NCBI GenBank assembly: GCA_963807355.1
Contig: CAWEBX010000029.1
Span: forward strand, 186,001-250,000
Source of the DNA: Nitrobacter sp963807355
GTDB lineage: Bacteria > Pseudomonadota > Alphaproteobacteria > Rhizobiales > Xanthobacteraceae
DNA: 64,000 nt
Reading direction: 5' to 3'
The translations under genes and the position numbers were made by a program. The notes under the pieces were generated by a model. That model had not been told where the DNA came from. It worked only from the letters and a program-made list of their open reading frames with translations, and searched no databases. Of this stretch, positions 9,368 to 19,017 are shown one piece after another. The stretch's first letter is position 1. The number at the start of each line of letters is the position of its first letter.

Positions 9368-12300
9368 TCAGTTGCCGCTCGGTGACGGGAACTCGATCTG
9401 GTTAGCCGTTTTTCCGGTCTGGAATTCAAAAATCTTGCGTACCAACCCGGGCGCCATGGCCGAGATCGGGTTGACGCGCAGTTGTGGTTGCCCTGGGGAT
9501 CCTACCACCTCATAGGTCACGCCGATCAGCCCCTCGTCGCTGCCGCCGCCAAGGATCAGCCCGACGACCGGCAACTGTCCAAAAATGTTGTTGAGCCCGT
9601 ACATCGGGACGAACGTGCCGCTCATGCGAACTTCGTTGGCAGGATAGTCGATCTGGCCTTCGATGGTCGCGCCGATGGTCGGCCCCTTGACGACACCGTC
9701 GCGGACCGTGAGTTGTCCGTTCTGCCGCGTGAACTCCGCGCGCAGACGCGAAAATGAAATACCGTTCTGAGCGGTCCGAGGACCACCCGCCACGGCGCGA
9801 TCCAGAGCCGCTTCGCCCTTGATCGTGAAATCGCGAACGTTGATCAGGCCTTGCTTGGCCTGCGGCTCAGCGGTGGGAGGATCCATGGCCAGCGCAAGCT
9901 GACCGCCAAACATTTTTCCGTAGGTATCGGTAAAGCGGAAGAATGCGCCTGCGTCGTCGGTCTCGATCAGAATGACGTCGCGGCCCTGTGGGCGCCCGCG
10001 CAGATCGCCCGACAGGGACGTGTTAAGTCCGATCTTGCCGCTCATGCTGAGGCTGCGGACCGATCCATTACGCCGGGCCATCTTCACGTCCGCGCTGCGA
10101 ATGGCTTCGCCGTAAAACCCGGCGACGGCGCCGATCTTCAGGTCGACGTCGAAATCGACGCTCTTGGACTTGCTTTTGGCGTCGGCCTGCTTTCCCGAGA
10201 TCGTCGATTTGAGAAAGCCGCGGCCGTCGAACACGTCGCCGCGCATGACGACCTTCATCACGCCGTCAGAGTTTCGCTCCACCTTCAGAGTAGCCCTGTC
10301 ACCTTCTGACGGCGCGTAAACCGGGAAGGTCACATACAATAGATCGCCGTTTTGATCGACCTCCAGCGATCCCTTTATCATGACGCCGCTGCCGTCGATA
10401 ACGATGTCCTCCAGACGCGTGGATTGCGCTTTATGCACGACATTAAACGTCGCGTGCCCTGACTTTCCCGGTAGCTTGACCCAGCCGGGCAGAACGTTGT
10501 CGAGTTTCAAGGATGTGAGATCGGCATCGATGGCGAATTTGCTGTCCCTGTCGCGGCCAATCTTCCCGACCAGCTTGATAGGAATCGAACCGGTCGCTCC
10601 TGCGCCGAGATCGACTCCGAGTTTCGCGCGGCTCGCGTCATCCAGCGTGGTCTGCAATTTGATGTCTGCATCGCCCGCGGCCGGCTTGCGGTAGTCCAGC
10701 GAAGCAGGCTGGCCGTTGATCTTGACGTCGCCCTTGACCTGGTACCCCTCGTTGTTGGCGGCTACCTTTAACGCGCTCGCTTCAAGCTTCTGATTCATGA
10801 CTAGCTTGTCGGCAGCAAAACCCGTGAGATCCGCGGTGATGGAATAGGTGGTGTCCTCCTTGGTGATCTTTCGCGTGAGCGGCAGGCCCAAAGCGATCTG
10901 TGCCGCAACCGTCCCCTTGCTGGAATTCGGATCGATTAAATTATCGGTGAATTCGCGGAGGCGGTCCGAGACGAGAATTTCGGCGGCTGCGGGGACCGGA
11001 CCATCGATTCTGAATTTCACTCTTGCCGGAGCGGGTTTGGGTGCCATATCCGGCACCTCGAAAACGACGTCGGAAATGTTGAGCTTTCGGCCCGACGGAG
11101 TGCCGGCGGCAGCCTGCCCGATCGTTACCGTCGCTGTTCTGCCTGTAACCCGCGCCTTTAAGTTGGCATCGTGGACTGAAGGTAATTCATCAACGGGATG
11201 CAGGGTCACATTGTCGGCAACGATGTCAACCGAAAGCCCATCATCCGGGATCGGCGGCCCGTGTCGTGACAGGTTGTGAAGCGGCGAATTTACGCCAATC
11301 TCAATGCGCTGGAGCGAGCCTCGTTCAATTCGCTGGATCACCCATTCGCGCAACTCCGGCACGATCAGAACTGGCCATATACTCTTGAGGGCGGCGGCAG
11401 ACATCGGCGTCCCGGCAAAGCCCAGTTTCAGGCGCGGCGGGTCCGAATAGTCGATGCTGCCGGTGCCCGCGACGCCGATCTCACCATTGCTGATATCGGC
11501 TTGAGTGAGAATTACCTGCCTGTGTTCGGTGTCGAAACGCAGGCCGATCGCGATGCGATTGAGGATCAGGGGCGCTAAGCCATCGGAGCCGGCGAGCACG
11601 ATAGTGCCGCCGCTCAAATCCATCTGCCAGTCCGGAATATCACCATTCGGAGGCTGGAGACGGGCGAGCAGGGTAATTCTATTTTCGCCGGACACCATCT
11701 TGAACGGTGCCACCAGGACACGTCGTCCCGAATCCCACTCCATGTTCATTTCGATCTCATCGATCGCCATGGGATAATCCGGCGTGTCAAAGTCGATGAT
11801 CGTGCCCTTGCCGGCGACAAGACTGCCACGCAGATACGTGGGCAAGCCGTCGCGACCAATCTCGCCCTTCAGTTCGCCGCTGAGCGGCATGTCGGCGCTG
11901 TAAGTGAGGTCCTTGATGCGAAGAGCCAGCAAAATGTTCTTTGCTGGAATGCCAGCGGCTTGGAGATCAATCGGACGGACACCATTCGCGGGCGGTCCGA
12001 CCGTGACGTGAAGCGACCACCCCTTGCTGCCGCCTTCGCTGACAGTGAATGCGACGCCGCCCGCACCCGGCCGGCGAAGGCTCAGGCTGATGTTGCTAAA
12101 ACTCCAACGGTTGCCGCGCTGCTGGTCATCAACCACCAGTCTCCCGTTCTTTAGACCGATCTCGTTGAGATTTTGGCCATCAAGCCCCCTTACGCCGAGG
12201 CTGTCGAGCCATTCCAAGCCCGCCAACAATGCGCCCGCGTTGCCGCCGTCTTCTGAAATCGCCGGCACTGCGGTAGGGGCGTCGGGGAATTGTTGCGTTC

Positions 12301-13000
12301 CTTGTGTCGGCAACGATGTTTCGGAGGATACGGCTGTCGATGGCAAGTCAGATCGTCGCTTTGGCGCGACGCCCGTGGCAAGCGGTTTAGCGTTATCACC
12401 TGTCGAAACAGTGACTTGGCCGTCGGACGTAATCCGGACCGCAAGTTCGGCGTCGACCAGATTGAGACTTTCGGCACGTAACCGGCCGGTCAACAGCGCT
12501 ATACCGGACAGTCTAACCTCGGCCTTGGGGGCGCTCGCGATGATGACATGATCGCGGTCACGGACCACGACGTCACGAATACGAACCGCGATACGGATTC
12601 TGCCGGCCCGCTCGATTTGCGTGCCGCCAATTTCCACCGTGTTATCGTGACCAATGTTTTCCTCGATCGCAGCGACAAGCCAAGGCGTCATCATGTCGAG
12701 ATTGACGGGACCAGCGCCGAGGCGCCACCAGAGCGCACCGAACCCGCCCGCGAAGATGACCGTCAGGACCAAGCCGGTGATCGCGAGCCGTCTGACCCAG
12801 CGTTCTCCCGCCAGCCAGCTTCTGAATTTCACGAATCGGTCGCCGACCCTGTGGAATCTGGAATCCGACCGCGACAGCAATCGACGTATGCGACGGTTTT
12901 GGAGTTCGTCGTCGTCCTCGTCCCAGCCGGCACCCTCTCCTTGCGAGACCTGATGATCGCCGTGCAATTTCGGATTTCGTATCGGCGTCTTTTTAGCCAT
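9368..13000 (-). CDS. AsmA-like / DUF3971 family giant envelope protein
   Basis: A 1210-residue protein with a cytoplasmic N terminus of about 70 charged residues, one membrane anchor (roughly residues 72-93, ITGLVLTVIFAGGFGALWW), then a very long periplasmic region rich in beta strands. The C-terminal part (DYPANEVRMSGTFVPMYGLNNIFGQLPVVGLILGG) is the AsmA-like C-terminal domain of the YhdP/TamB superfamily. Members of that superfamily are long hydrophobic-groove proteins implicated in phospholipid transport to the outer membrane; that role here is inference from family. It stands alone, convergent with tyrS, and the frame is intact over 3.6 kb. Confidence 0.87.
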   Translation of the reverse strand: MAKKTPIRNPKLHGDHQVSQGEGAGWDEDDDELQNRRIRRLLSRSDSRFHRVGDRFVKFRSWLAGERWVRRLAITGLVLTVIFAGGFGALWWRLGAGPVNLDMMTPWLVAAIEENIGHDNTVEIGGTQIERAGRIRIAVRIRDVVVRDRDHVIIASAPKAEVRLSGIALLTGRLRAESLNLVDAELAVRITSDGQVTVSTGDNAKPLATGVAPKRRSDLPSTAVSSETSLPTQGTQQFPDAPTAVPAISEDGGNAGALLAGLEWLDSLGVRGLDGQNLNEIGLKNGRLVVDDQQRGNRWSFSNISLSLRRPGAGGVAFTVSEGGSKGWSLHVTVGPPANGVRPIDLQAAGIPAKNILLALRIKDLTYSADMPLSGELKGEIGRDGLPTYLRGSLVAGKGTIIDFDTPDYPMAIDEIEMNMEWDSGRRVLVAPFKMVSGENRITLLARLQPPNGDIPDWQMDLSGGTIVLAGSDGLAPLILNRIAIGLRFDTEHRQVILTQADISNGEIGVAGTGSIDYSDPPRLKLGFAGTPMSAAALKSIWPVLIVPELREWVIQRIERGSLQRIEIGVNSPLHNLSRHGPPIPDDGLSVDIVADNVTLHPVDELPSVHDANLKARVTGRTATVTIGQAAAGTPSGRKLNISDVVFEVPDMAPKPAPARVKFRIDGPVPAAAEILVSDRLREFTDNLIDPNSSKGTVAAQIALGLPLTRKITKEDTTYSITADLTGFAADKLVMNQKLEASALKVAANNEGYQVKGDVKINGQPASLDYRKPAAGDADIKLQTTLDDASRAKLGVDLGAGATGSIPIKLVGKIGRDRDSKFAIDADLTSLKLDNVLPGWVKLPGKSGHATFNVVHKAQSTRLEDIVIDGSGVMIKGSLEVDQNGDLLYVTFPVYAPSEGDRATLKVERNSDGVMKVVMRGDVFDGRGFLKSTISGKQADAKSKSKSVDFDVDLKIGAVAGFYGEAIRSADVKMARRNGSVRSLSMSGKIGLNTSLSGDLRGRPQGRDVILIETDDAGAFFRFTDTYGKMFGGQLALAMDPPTAEPQAKQGLINVRDFTIKGEAALDRAVAGGPRTAQNGISFSRLRAEFTRQNGQLTVRDGVVKGPTIGATIEGQIDYPANEVRMSGTFVPMYGLNNIFGQLPVVGLILGGGSDEGLIGVTYEVVGSPGQPQLRVNPISAMAPGLVRKIFEFQTGKTANQIEFPSPSGN

Positions 13001-13294
13001 TGCCTCTCAGTGCCCGCTTGGTCCGGAGCTTTCGCCCTTATCGGTCCGCGCGCCGCTTCCGGACGAACGTTCCTGTGATGGCCCTTCGGCTAATCCCCGA
13101 TTTGGCGTGTTACGCGTCATCCGGCTCCTGGTGCCCACTTGAACAGAATGTGGGGCGGACAACTCGTCGAATTCCTTGTAACCGAACCCGCGGTCGGCAG
13201 TCATGCACAGCGGCGGCGGTCTGACCAATTCGCCCTCGGCACCTGCCGCAGTTGAACGGATACTGAGCGTTGGAAAGCGACGAAAGGAAGGCGT

Positions 13295-13912
13295 ATGTCC
13301 AAGAAGATACGCAAGAAATCCTCCAAGTCGGACAGTTCTGGGACTGCCCGGGCTGCGACGGTCAACCGCATAAAACCGGCTCGCAACGTCGATATGACAG
13401 CGAGCGGGAAGCCCAAATCACGCCTGACTTCGCCCTTCTCACAAGCAGATGAGCTTGCGGAAGGCTCTCCGGCGCCGCCATTCAACCTCCCGAGGGAAGA
13501 CGGCACCCGCGTTTTGCTTGCCGATTTCGCCGGAACGAAGCTCGTGATCTTCTTCTATCCGCGCGCAGGCACCCCGGGCTGCACCAGGGAGGCTATGGAT
13601 TTCACCCGGCTGGCAAAAGAGTTCGCGGCCAGTGGAACGACTGTGATGGGTGTGTCATCCGACTCCGTAAAGGCTCAGGAATCGTTTCGAAACAAGCATA
13701 AGCTGTCCACTCCTCTTGTTTCGGACGAAAAGCACGACATGTTGAAAGCGTATAACGCCTGGGGCGAAAAATCCATGTATGGCAAAACTTTCATCGGCGT
13801 TCTTCGTACAACCGTGCTGGTGGACGAAGTCGGGCGGGTCGCTCGTATCTGGCGCCGCGTCAGGGTCGAAGGTCACGCGGACGAGGTGCTCGCGGCAGCG
13901 CGCGAACTGTAA
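13295..13912 (+). CDS. Peroxiredoxin of the BCP/PrxQ family with a long basic N-terminal extension
   Basis: Thiol peroxidase reducing hydrogen and organic peroxides. The peroxidatic cysteine is Cys96 in PRAGTPGCTREAMDF, following the expected GTKLVIFFYP strand. No other cysteine is visible, including the usual resolving position five residues on, so it would act as a one-Cys enzyme with an external thiol. Residues 1-50 are lysine- and serine-rich, unlike the ~155-residue classical BCP, and carry no signal peptide; they may bind nucleic acid or be disordered. GAAAGGAAG precedes the ATG at 13295, supporting this start. Confidence 0.92.
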   Translation: MSKKIRKKSSKSDSSGTARAATVNRIKPARNVDMTASGKPKSRLTSPFSQADELAEGSPAPPFNLPREDGTRVLLADFAGTKLVIFFYPRAGTPGCTREAMDFTRLAKEFAASGTTVMGVSSDSVKAQESFRNKHKLSTPLVSDEKHDMLKAYNAWGEKSMYGKTFIGVLRTTVLVDEVGRVARIWRRVRVEGHADEVLAAAREL

Positions 13913-14011
13913 AAGCGCACCGCCATTTTCCGAAAATTAACCATGAAAGGTTCAAATCAGCATCGAAGTTGAGCCGCCTGAAGCCTGTTTCAGGTCGGCA
14001 CAGGAGTATCG

Positions 14012-15380
14012 ATGCCGTACCGTTCCAGTCAGTGTGCCGAGTACCCGCCGCATCGCACTCACGATCATGATCGACATCCTTCGCGCTACGCGGCAGCGGC
14101 TAGCTTGTCGTCGGGAATGAGGGAAAAGCGGTGCGGTTACACTTTTGCTCATGGCGGCAGACAGGTTCGGTTTGGCCCGGTCGTGTTCTGGATTGCGGTC
14201 GGAACCGTCACGTTGCTCGGGATCTGGTCGGCTGCGACTGCGACCTATTTCGCCTTCCGCGATGATGTGCTGACGCGGCTCATCGCGCGGCAGGCGGACA
14301 TGCAATATGCCTACGAAGATCGCATTGCCGAATTGCGCTCGCGGGTCGATCGTACCACCAGCCGTCAATTGATCGATCAGGAACAGTTCGAGAGAAAGCT
14401 CGACGAGATCGTACGCCGTCAGACGGTGCTTGAATCTCGCGCAGGTGCCCTGAGTGCCATATCTGAGGTTTCAGTAACGGGGTCAATCAAAGGGTCGGCC
14501 CGGAAGGCGGGAAACGACGCTGACGCAGGCTCATCGCGGTCTGAAAAGCCCTCCCCGATCAACGATACTACTACTTCCGAGGCGCTACCTGATCGAGGTG
14601 CGCCCCTTGACTTTCGCCAGCCGGCCAATGCCCGTCCAAAACCGGTCCCGCTAATGAACGTCACCGGCGAGGACAACAGGCTGTTGCAGCTGAAATCCTC
14701 GCTCGATCGGGTCGAGAGCCGTCAGATCGCCGAGTTGAGTTCGATCGCAGATGGTATCGATTCCCGCCTGCACCGGATGCGTGGAGTTTTCTCCGATCTC
14801 GGACTGAGCGTGGCGAAGATGGCGACCGCCACGCTGTATCCCGGCACGGGTGGGCCCTATGTGCCTGTCAAGCTGCGATCCAGATTCTGATCCGTTCGAG
14901 CGTCAGCTTTACCGCGTCAATCTGACGCGTGCGCAGATCGACCGGCTCGATCGCGCGCTCGCCCTTGTTCCCTATCGCAAGCCGGTCGTGGGAGAGCTCG
15001 AATTCACGTCCGGTTTCGGCGTTCGCGTCGATCCGTTCGTTGGGCGACCGGCAATGCACACCGGGCTCGATTTTCGCGCTGCGGCGGGAAACCCCGTGCG
15101 GACGACGGCGAACGGAAAGGTTATCTCCGCGAACTGGACGGGTGGCTATGGCCGGATGGTCGAGGTGGATCATGGCAATGGCTTGTCGACCCGCTACGGT
15201 CACCTTTCGGAAATCGATGTGAAGATCGGCCAAACCGTTAAGGCCGGACAGGTCATCGGTGAGGTCGGATCGACGGGCCGGTCGACAGGTCCGCACCTGC
15301 ACTACGAAACAAGGATCGACGGGGAAGCTGTCGATCCTCAGAAATTTCTGCGAGCGGGCACGCGCTTGAACAATGGCTAG
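14012..15380 (+). CDS. M23 (LytM) family peptidase with membrane anchor, frame broken
   Basis: Cell-wall metallopeptidase or amidase activator of the inner membrane and periplasm. The N-terminal ~50 residues are cytoplasmic, a transmembrane helix follows (GPVVFWIAVGTVTLLGIWSAA), then a coiled-coil stalk (AYEDRIAELRSRVDRTTS onward), then the LytM domain in another frame: PAMHTGLDFRAAAG supplies the first His and Asp zinc ligands and GPHLHYE the HxH motif. The shift lies between 14871 and 14883, where one extra base separates GPYVPVKL from DPDSDPFERQ. Repaired length is 455 residues. With the HxH and HxxxD motifs intact, the enzyme should be active once repaired. Confidence 0.9.
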
Positions 15381-15399
15381 CCGAGAATGAAGACTTGCT

Positions 15400-15427
15400 C
15401 GGCCCCGGTTTTGTGTACGCGGGGCCG
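15400..15427 (+). terminator. GC-rich hairpin after the M23 peptidase gene
   Basis: CGGCCCCG (15400-15407) pairs with CGGGGCCG (15420-15427) around a 12-base loop, 20 bases after the stop codon. There is no T run behind it, so it is a weak candidate for an intrinsic terminator. Confidence 0.3.
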
Positions 15428-15594
15428 GCCCGGCCTCCGATTTCCGAGGCCCTTGGCCCCGTCTAAACGTTTGATTTCCACATCGGCTGTTATCCTCGGG
15501 CTTGCAGATACTGCACGCGATAGGCCATATCCCCGAAACAATTTACCGCTCCGGGGCTTAATCCTCTAGCGCACCGCAGGGACACCGAACCACA

Positions 15595-15768
15595 ATGCCC
15601 GACCGAATCGCCGAAAGCGCCGATCGGATTGATCCGCAGACCAGTAACGAGGTCGCGAAAGCGATCGGCGAGCGGCTGCGAACCGACCTGCGGCCGGAAG
15701 AGCCGGAACTACCTTTCCGGCTTCAGGTGCTGTTGCAGCAGCTGAGTGCGAAGGACGGCCACGGCTGA
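15595..15768 (+). CDS. Small NepR-like hypothetical protein (57 residues)
   Basis: A 57-residue frame from ATG 15595 to TGA 15768 that I translated by hand. Residues 18-51 (NEVAKAIGERLRTDL, then PFRLQVLLQQL) follow the pattern of NepR anti-sigma factors, which have an IG..LR helix, a linker and an F..LL..L helix. The usual VPDRF motif is replaced by LPFRL, and no phyR or ecfG gene is nearby, so NepR membership is tentative. It precedes the ABC-F gene on the same strand by 103 bases. It may equally be an uncharacterised conserved mini-protein. Confidence 0.45.
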   Translation: MPDRIAESADRIDPQTSNEVAKAIGERLRTDLRPEEPELPFRLQVLLQQLSAKDGHG

Positions 15769-15871
15769 CCTCCTTACGCTGGTCTCGTTTCGGTTGAAGC
15801 CTTCCGCCGCATTTGCTCCCGAACGGCCACAAACGAGTTGCGTTTGGCCGGCGCAGCGGTGAAAAACAACC

Positions 15872-17752
15872 ATGCTGTCCATCACCGATATTTCGATCCG
15901 CATCGCTGGACGGCTGCTGATCGACCATAGCTCTGTTCAGATCGTGCCCGGCGCTCGTGTCGGCTTCGTCGGGCGTAACGGCGTCGGAAAATCGACGCTG
16001 TTCCATGCCATACGCGGTGAGCTGCCGACGGAAACGGGGACCATTGCCGTTCCGCCGCGCTGGCGCGTCGGTAGCCTCGCACAAGAAGCTCCCGACGGCC
16101 CTGAAAGCCTGATCGAGGTGGTGCTGAAGGCCGACATCGAACGCCACGCGCTGCTGCATGAGGCCGAAATTGCTCGAGACCCACACCGCATCGCCGACAT
16201 CCAGACGCGTCTCGTCGATATCGACGCCCATTCCGCACCCGCACGCGCGGCGTCGATCCTGAGCGGTCTCGGATTTTCAACGGCGGACCAAGCCCGCCCC
16301 TGTTCGGAATTCTCAGGCGGCTGGCGTATGCGCGTCGCGCTCGCGGCAACCCTCTTTGCTGCACCCGATTTGTTGCTGTTGGATGAGCCGACCAATTACC
16401 TCGATCTCGAAGGAACGCTCTGGCTGGAAGATCACCTCGCGCACTATCCGCGTACGGTCATCATCATCAGCCACGACCGCGACCTGCTCGACACATCCGT
16501 CGATCAGATCCTGCACCTCGATCGCGGCAAGCTCACCCTCTACAAGGGCACCTACTCCTCGTTCGAGGACCAGCGCGCTGCCCGCGAGATGCTCGATGCC
16601 AAGCACGCCAGGCGGCAGGCCGACGAACGCAAGCGGCTTCAAGATTTCGTCGATCGCTTCAAGGCCAAGGCCTCGAAGGCACGCCAGGCGCAGTCGCGCG
16701 TGAAGATGCTCGAGCGCATGAAGCCCGTGACGGCGCTGGTGACACAAGACGTGCGCGAGATTTCGTTTCCCGTGCCGGACAAGCTGTTGTCGCCGCCGAT
16801 CATTGCCGTTGACGAGGCAGTCGTAGGTTACGATCGGGAATCGCCAGTCCTCAAGCGCGTAACCTTGCGGATCGACGAGGACGATCGCATCGCCCTGCTC
16901 GGCGCCAACGGCAACGGCAAGTCCACCCTCGTCAAACTGCTCGCCGGCAAGCTGCAACCGTTCGCCGGCAAAGTGGTGCGCGCCGACAAGCTATCGATCG
17001 GCTATTTCGCCCAGCATCAGACCGACGAACTGGACCTCGACGGCTCGCCCTACGATCATGTGCGGCGACTGATGTCAGATGCCCCCGAAACAAAAATTCG
17101 CGCTCGCGTGGGAGGCATCGGCTTTTCAGGCAAGGCGGGCGACACCCTTGTTCGAAGCCTTTCGGGTGGCGAAAAGGCGCGCCTTTTACTCGGGCTTGCG
17201 ACGTTCTTCGCCCCCAACATGATCATTCTTGACGAGCCGACCAACCATCTCGATATCGACAGCCGAGCCGCGCTTGCCGAAGCAATCAACGAATATCCCG
17301 GTGCTGTCATTATGGTCTCGCATGACCGCTATCTGATTGAGGCCTGCGCCGATCGGCTCTGGGTTGTGGCAGACCGCACCGTTACTCCTTACGACGGTGA
17401 CCTCGACGATTACCGCCGCGCGGTTTTGTCGGCACGCGGCCTCCGCACAAACGGTCGCGACCGCGGGTCGTCTGGCGAGCGCGACGACGGCCGTGACAAG
17501 CCGCGGCGCGAGAGGATCGAACGGCGCGCGCCGCTCAAACAGAAGATCACGGCCGCCGAGGCCGAGATCGAGCAAATCACCGGCATCATCGCAAAAATCG
17601 ACGTCGCCCTTGCGTTGCCGGATCTGTTCAAGCGCGAGCCCAAACAGGCGGCGCAACTCACAAAGGCACGGGCCAGCGCGGTCGACGCCCTGCAGCGCGC
17701 CGAGGAGGAATGGCTGGAGGCCAGCTCGTCCTACGATAACGCCCCAAGCTGA
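15872..17752 (+). CDS. ABC-F family ATPase (Uup/YheS-like)
   Basis: Soluble protein of 626 residues with two ABC domains and no membrane segment, the ABC-F design that acts on ribosomes in translation quality control. Domain 1 has GRNGVGKST and FSGGWRMRVALAATLF with LLLDEPTNYLDLEG; domain 2 has GANGNGKST and LSGGEKARLLLGLATFF with IILDEPTNHLDID. Between them lies the basic linker of about 80 residues (RRQADERKRLQDFVDRFKAKASKARQAQSR). The C-terminal ~90 residues form a charged coiled coil, as in Uup. Frame and length are normal. Confidence 0.93.
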   Translation: MLSITDISIRIAGRLLIDHSSVQIVPGARVGFVGRNGVGKSTLFHAIRGELPTETGTIAVPPRWRVGSLAQEAPDGPESLIEVVLKADIERHALLHEAEIARDPHRIADIQTRLVDIDAHSAPARAASILSGLGFSTADQARPCSEFSGGWRMRVALAATLFAAPDLLLLDEPTNYLDLEGTLWLEDHLAHYPRTVIIISHDRDLLDTSVDQILHLDRGKLTLYKGTYSSFEDQRAAREMLDAKHARRQADERKRLQDFVDRFKAKASKARQAQSRVKMLERMKPVTALVTQDVREISFPVPDKLLSPPIIAVDEAVVGYDRESPVLKRVTLRIDEDDRIALLGANGNGKSTLVKLLAGKLQPFAGKVVRADKLSIGYFAQHQTDELDLDGSPYDHVRRLMSDAPETKIRARVGGIGFSGKAGDTLVRSLSGGEKARLLLGLATFFAPNMIILDEPTNHLDIDSRAALAEAINEYPGAVIMVSHDRYLIEACADRLWVVADRTVTPYDGDLDDYRRAVLSARGLRTNGRDRGSSGERDDGRDKPRRERIERRAPLKQKITAAEAEIEQITGIIAKIDVALALPDLFKREPKQAAQLTKARASAVDALQRAEEEWLEASSSYDNAPS

Positions 17753-17778
17753 CGGAAACCGTTGCTGAAAAACTTTAG

Positions 17779-17875
17779 TGTTTTCGAGCGCAGCGGATGC
17801 TGGTTTGCGTGAAGAAAACGCGTTAAATCAAAATCATAGAGCAAGGATTTCGATCCTTTCAGAAGCGGAGCTCCA
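17779..17875 (+). repeat. Interspersed intergenic repeat, copy 1
   Basis: Core GTTTTCGAGCGCAGCGGATG, then GGTTTGCGTGAAGAAAACGCG and AAATCAAAATCATAGAGC. The same core occurs at 47571-47668, in shortened form at 39591-39658 and inverted at 31571-31680. It occupies most of the gap between the ABC-F gene and the convergent lipoprotein gene. Confidence 0.6.
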
Positions 17876-17885
17876 GCTCACGCTC

Positions 17886-18404
17886 CTACCGTTTTTTCGC
17901 TCGCCGCTCCGGCTTCTGAGGTGCTGCTAGTTCAGGCGCCCGCTCGATCGAGGACAGACGTCCCGCCGAAAATGTATAAGTTCCGGCGCGTGGTCCTCTC
18001 AGGAACGTCAAGACTGCAACACGATCTCCCCCCGGATTGTTGGAGAGACTGACATTGTCCGGCGCGACGCCGATGCCGCGCGTCACGTCGCATTCGGTAT
18101 GACCTAACGCCACGGTACCCGTTGCAGTTGGCGGAGCAGCGGTAGCGTTGTCGGAGGGTGCACCGGATCCCCCTGTGCCGATCGGCGGCGCCATCCCCGT
18201 ACAAAGACCGTCCGCACTGATGAGGTCGTCCGGCGCGACCGGCTTGTCCGGCGTGAGCGGCGGTGTTTCAATCGAAACGTTCTTGACGAACACCCTGCCG
18301 GATCGCGAAAACCAGTCCGCATCCTTCGACAGCAGATCTGACGACAAAATATCCGATGCGCTGCCGCAGCCCGATAGAAGCGGCGCCATCAGAAGGAGCG
18401 ACAT
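17886..18404 (-). CDS. Hypothetical lipoprotein
   Basis: A 172-residue protein starting at ATG 18404, which has GAAGGG at good spacing; the frame remains open to 18500 but the upstream part is arginine-rich and would bury the signal. The N terminus MSLLLMAPLLSGCG is a lipoprotein signal with cleavage before Cys13. The body is proline/alanine-rich in the middle and contains two further cysteines (GLCTGM and HTECDVTRG) that could form a periplasmic disulfide. The end is very basic (KPERRAKKR). No known domain recognised; a conserved envelope protein of this bacterial group is likely. Confidence 0.72.
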   Translation of the reverse strand: MSLLLMAPLLSGCGSASDILSSDLLSKDADWFSRSGRVFVKNVSIETPPLTPDKPVAPDDLISADGLCTGMAPPIGTGGSGAPSDNATAAPPTATGTVALGHTECDVTRGIGVAPDNVSLSNNPGGDRVAVLTFLRGPRAGTYTFSAGRLSSIERAPELAAPQKPERRAKKR

Positions 18405-18564
18405 CAAGGCCCTTCGGCGAAATCTGGGCTGTCTCACGACGAATCTTATCCCGACGGATCGTAGAAAACCTGTCCCACCACCTATTTGCGGCGCGACCAT
18501 GACTCGACCTTAGTGTCTGAGCAGAAAGCTTCAAGTATCATCAAATTACAACCGCTCTATCTGG

Positions 18565-19017
18565 CTACTTGCGACGCTGCCAGCGTCCAGTTTCGTCAGG
18601 CTGCCAGTAGGTCGCCTCAAACCCTCGTGACTTGCACTCTGTCCAGACAGCCCTCGCGGCATCTAGCGCGCCACTATCGTCGCCATCGAAGATCAGCACC
18701 AGCCGCTCGTAGGTATCAGGACTGTCCGGAAGTGGGGCACTGTCGATCAGAAATCTGACGGTGGCCCGGTTGGGATTTCGGCCGTCGACTGTCAGGATAA
18801 TCGGCTGTTCGCCGGCGTCCTCGATCCGCCACGTCGCATGCGGCAGGAAAAAATCGTCGTGATAGGACCATAGATGCGCATCGAGCGCATCGGCGCGCTC
18901 TTCAGATGTTGTCTGTACGACGGCGCGCCATCCGCGTTCGAAGGTTTTCTCGAGCAGCGGTGGCAGAACTTTTTCAAGCGACATGTTCTGCAAATGGTAG
19001 AACAGAACTTCCGTCAT
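18565..19017 (-). CDS. holC: DNA polymerase III chi subunit
   Basis: Chi links the clamp loader to single-strand binding protein during replication. The 150-residue product begins MTEVLFYHLQNMSLEKVLPPLLEKTFERGWR and contains the FLPHATW segment and the LIFDGDDSGALDAARAVW region typical of the family. Its ATG overlaps the pepA stop codon as ATGA (19014-19017), indicating translational coupling, and pepA-holC is a conserved pair in proteobacteria. The longer open frame reaching 19146 is merely overlap with pepA. Confidence 0.93.
   Translation of the reverse strand: MTEVLFYHLQNMSLEKVLPPLLEKTFERGWRAVVQTTSEERADALDAHLWSYHDDFFLPHATWRIEDAGEQPIILTVDGRNPNRATVRFLIDSAPLPDSPDTYERLVLIFDGDDSGALDAARAVWTECKSRGFEATYWQPDETGRWQRRK

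Noticed and set aside
13007..13228. A 73-codon minus-strand frame upstream of the AsmA-like gene
   Set aside because: No ribosome binding site or family pattern; the 294-base gap 13001-13294 otherwise shows nothing beyond the peroxiredoxin ribosome site.
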